Part shown: positions 63,383 to 64,000 of the stretch, one piece after another
Position numbering within the stretch: position 1 is the first letter of the stretch
Layout of the letters: each line of letters starts with the position of its first letter
Source of the DNA: Flavobacterium ginsengisoli
GTDB lineage: Bacteria; Bacteroidota; Bacteroidia; Flavobacteriales; Flavobacteriaceae
Direction: 5' to 3'
Assembly (NCBI RefSeq): GCF_029625315.1
Contig: NZ_CP121110.1
Coordinates: 3,729,001-3,793,000 of the forward strand
Length of the DNA stretch: 64,000 bases
Notes under the pieces: generated by a model
Database searches by the model: none
Told to the model about the DNA's origin: nothing
The model's input: only the letters and a program-made list of their open reading frames with translations
Translations under genes and position numbers: made by a program

Positions 63383-64000
63383 TTATAAATTTAAAACCTG
63401 ATCTTTAGGATATTTTACACGATAACTTATTCTGATCTTCTTGGTTTCATTTGGTTTCAGCTGTAATTGCCAAGTTAAGATTCCTGTTTCAGAATTTACT
63501 TTTGCGCTGTCACTTTGTAATAATTCTACCTCGATTTCCTTATTGGTTGTCAACGGATATTGATCTTTTAATAAAAGTTCAACCAATTCTTTTTTATTAT
63601 TTCGAACGGTAATGTCGTAGGTAAAAGTTTGTTCTTTTCTAGAAGACAAAAACTTCGTTCCCGATTTGTCTGCTACTTTTTCACGTTTTATAGAAACTTT
63701 TTTGTCGCGCCCCATACTTAAATTCAAAGTATCACTGGTTTGACTTGGTTCTATAAATGTTTTTCCAACATACATCCCTTCAAAAATGATATTCGCTTCG
63801 CCTTGCAATAAATTGTATTTGCTGTAATCTGCAATTTCGGCAAGTAGGAAAGCCTCGTTTTCTACTTTTGGAGCAGCGTAATATTTATATGTTGCTGGAA
63901 GTTTAATTTCTTTTAGAGAAACACTATGTACTTTTCCATTAGAAAGAATATCGTACGGAATATCAATATCAAAAGCTATATTAAGTTGGTTTTCTGCAAC
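63383..64000 (-). CDS. DUF4139 (MuiA-like) domain protein, C-terminal part
   Basis: The frame is open from the end of the window (64000) to a stop at 63383, giving 206 residues of the C-terminus of a longer protein. LLQGEANIIFEGMYVGKTFI and LNLSMGRDKKVSIKRE are DUF4139 landmarks. The family comprises secreted proteins with an N-terminal DUF4140 and a central coiled coil, and its function is unknown. The start lies outside the window. Confidence 0.88.
   Translation of the reverse strand, partial: VAENQLNIAFDIDIPYDILSNGKVHSVSLKEIKLPATYKYYAAPKVENEAFLLAEIADYSKYNLLQGEANIIFEGMYVGKTFIEPSQTSDTLNLSMGRDKKVSIKREKVADKSGTKFLSSRKEQTFTYDITVRNNKKELVELLLKDQYPLTTNKEIEVELLQSDSAKVNSETGILTWQLQLKPNETKKIRISYRVKYPKDQVLNL

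Overview
The window is an ordinary chromosomal stretch of a low-GC Bacteroidota. It is most likely a Flavobacterium of the F. johnsoniae type. Support comes from the AT-rich codon use, from promoters of the Bacteroidota form (TTG / TAnnTTTG), from OmpA and TPR envelope proteins, and from gap-filling dispersed repeats of the GCCACGAATT, GCCACAGATT and CTTAGAATCTTAG kinds. No rRNA, tRNA, CRISPR array, prophage or intact insertion sequence was seen. Names of families rest on recognition of motifs, not on a database search.

Layout. 1-2.1 kb: succinyl-CoA:3-ketoacid CoA-transferase genes scoA and scoB with a class A beta-lactamase gene between them. 2.3-8.5 kb: small membrane and outer-membrane proteins, a metallophosphoesterase, DNA polymerase IV, a PAS protein, class I fumarase and a lipoprotein. 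8.5-9.3 kb: a RAYT-type transposase gene followed upstream by REP-like hairpins. 9.3-16.8 kb: an SpmA/SpmB-like membrane protein, an AlkZ-like winged-helix protein, a PolB-type exonuclease, O6-alkylguanine repair, a YeeZ-like protein, GNAT, a LysR regulator divergent from a rhodanese, and an SRPBCC protein. 16.8-22.5 kb: TPR protein, M28 peptidase, zinc-ribbon protein, GNAT-nitrilase fusion, and a short SSB. 22.6-29.9 kb: DUF2461, a small Cys/Lys-rich protein, ferritin, two secreted paralogues flanking an OmpA porin-like protein, a CAT-fold acetyltransferase and a HAD hydrolase. 30-36.4 kb: a repeat-filled gap, EamA transporter, flotillin with its NfeD-like partner, a small protein with a structured leader RNA, and metG. 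36.7-45.5 kb: GH43 glycosidase, CDGSH protein, lipoproteins, PhzF, patatin-like lipase, PrcB-like lipoprotein, SMI1/KNR4 protein and unknown proteins. 45.6-55.1 kb: serS, lgt, a TPR protein, DUF4286, rsmA, mgtE, proC, cytochrome c and nhaA. 55.3-64 kb: D-2-hydroxyacid dehydrogenase, a cluster of small membrane proteins (DUF4234, DUF2752, TM2, DUF805), an OlsF-like double acyltransferase, xth, an OmpA lipoprotein, an aldo/keto reductase and the end of a DUF4139 protein.

The genes form short operons rather than one pathway: housekeeping (metG, serS, lgt, rsmA, proC, fumarase), DNA repair (dinB, ogt, exonuclease, xth, AlkZ-like), and envelope functions. Convergent genes are repeatedly separated by near-perfect bidirectional terminators.

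The most striking overall feature is reading-frame damage. Eighteen single-base (one possibly two-base) indels break fifteen genes, among them metG, fumarase, rsmA and proC, which is not credible for a living cell. Ten of the eighteen are one-base insertions in or directly next to a GCAGC pentamer. Most of the rest are A/T homopolymer changes. I therefore read these genes as intact in the organism and the indels as probable sequence errors. The GCAGC bias suggests a base-modification effect. Among possible undescribed elements, the best are a three-way-junction RNA in a leader at about 33.9 kb and a shared hairpin motif upstream of two genes in the small-membrane-protein cluster at 56.4-57.8 kb.
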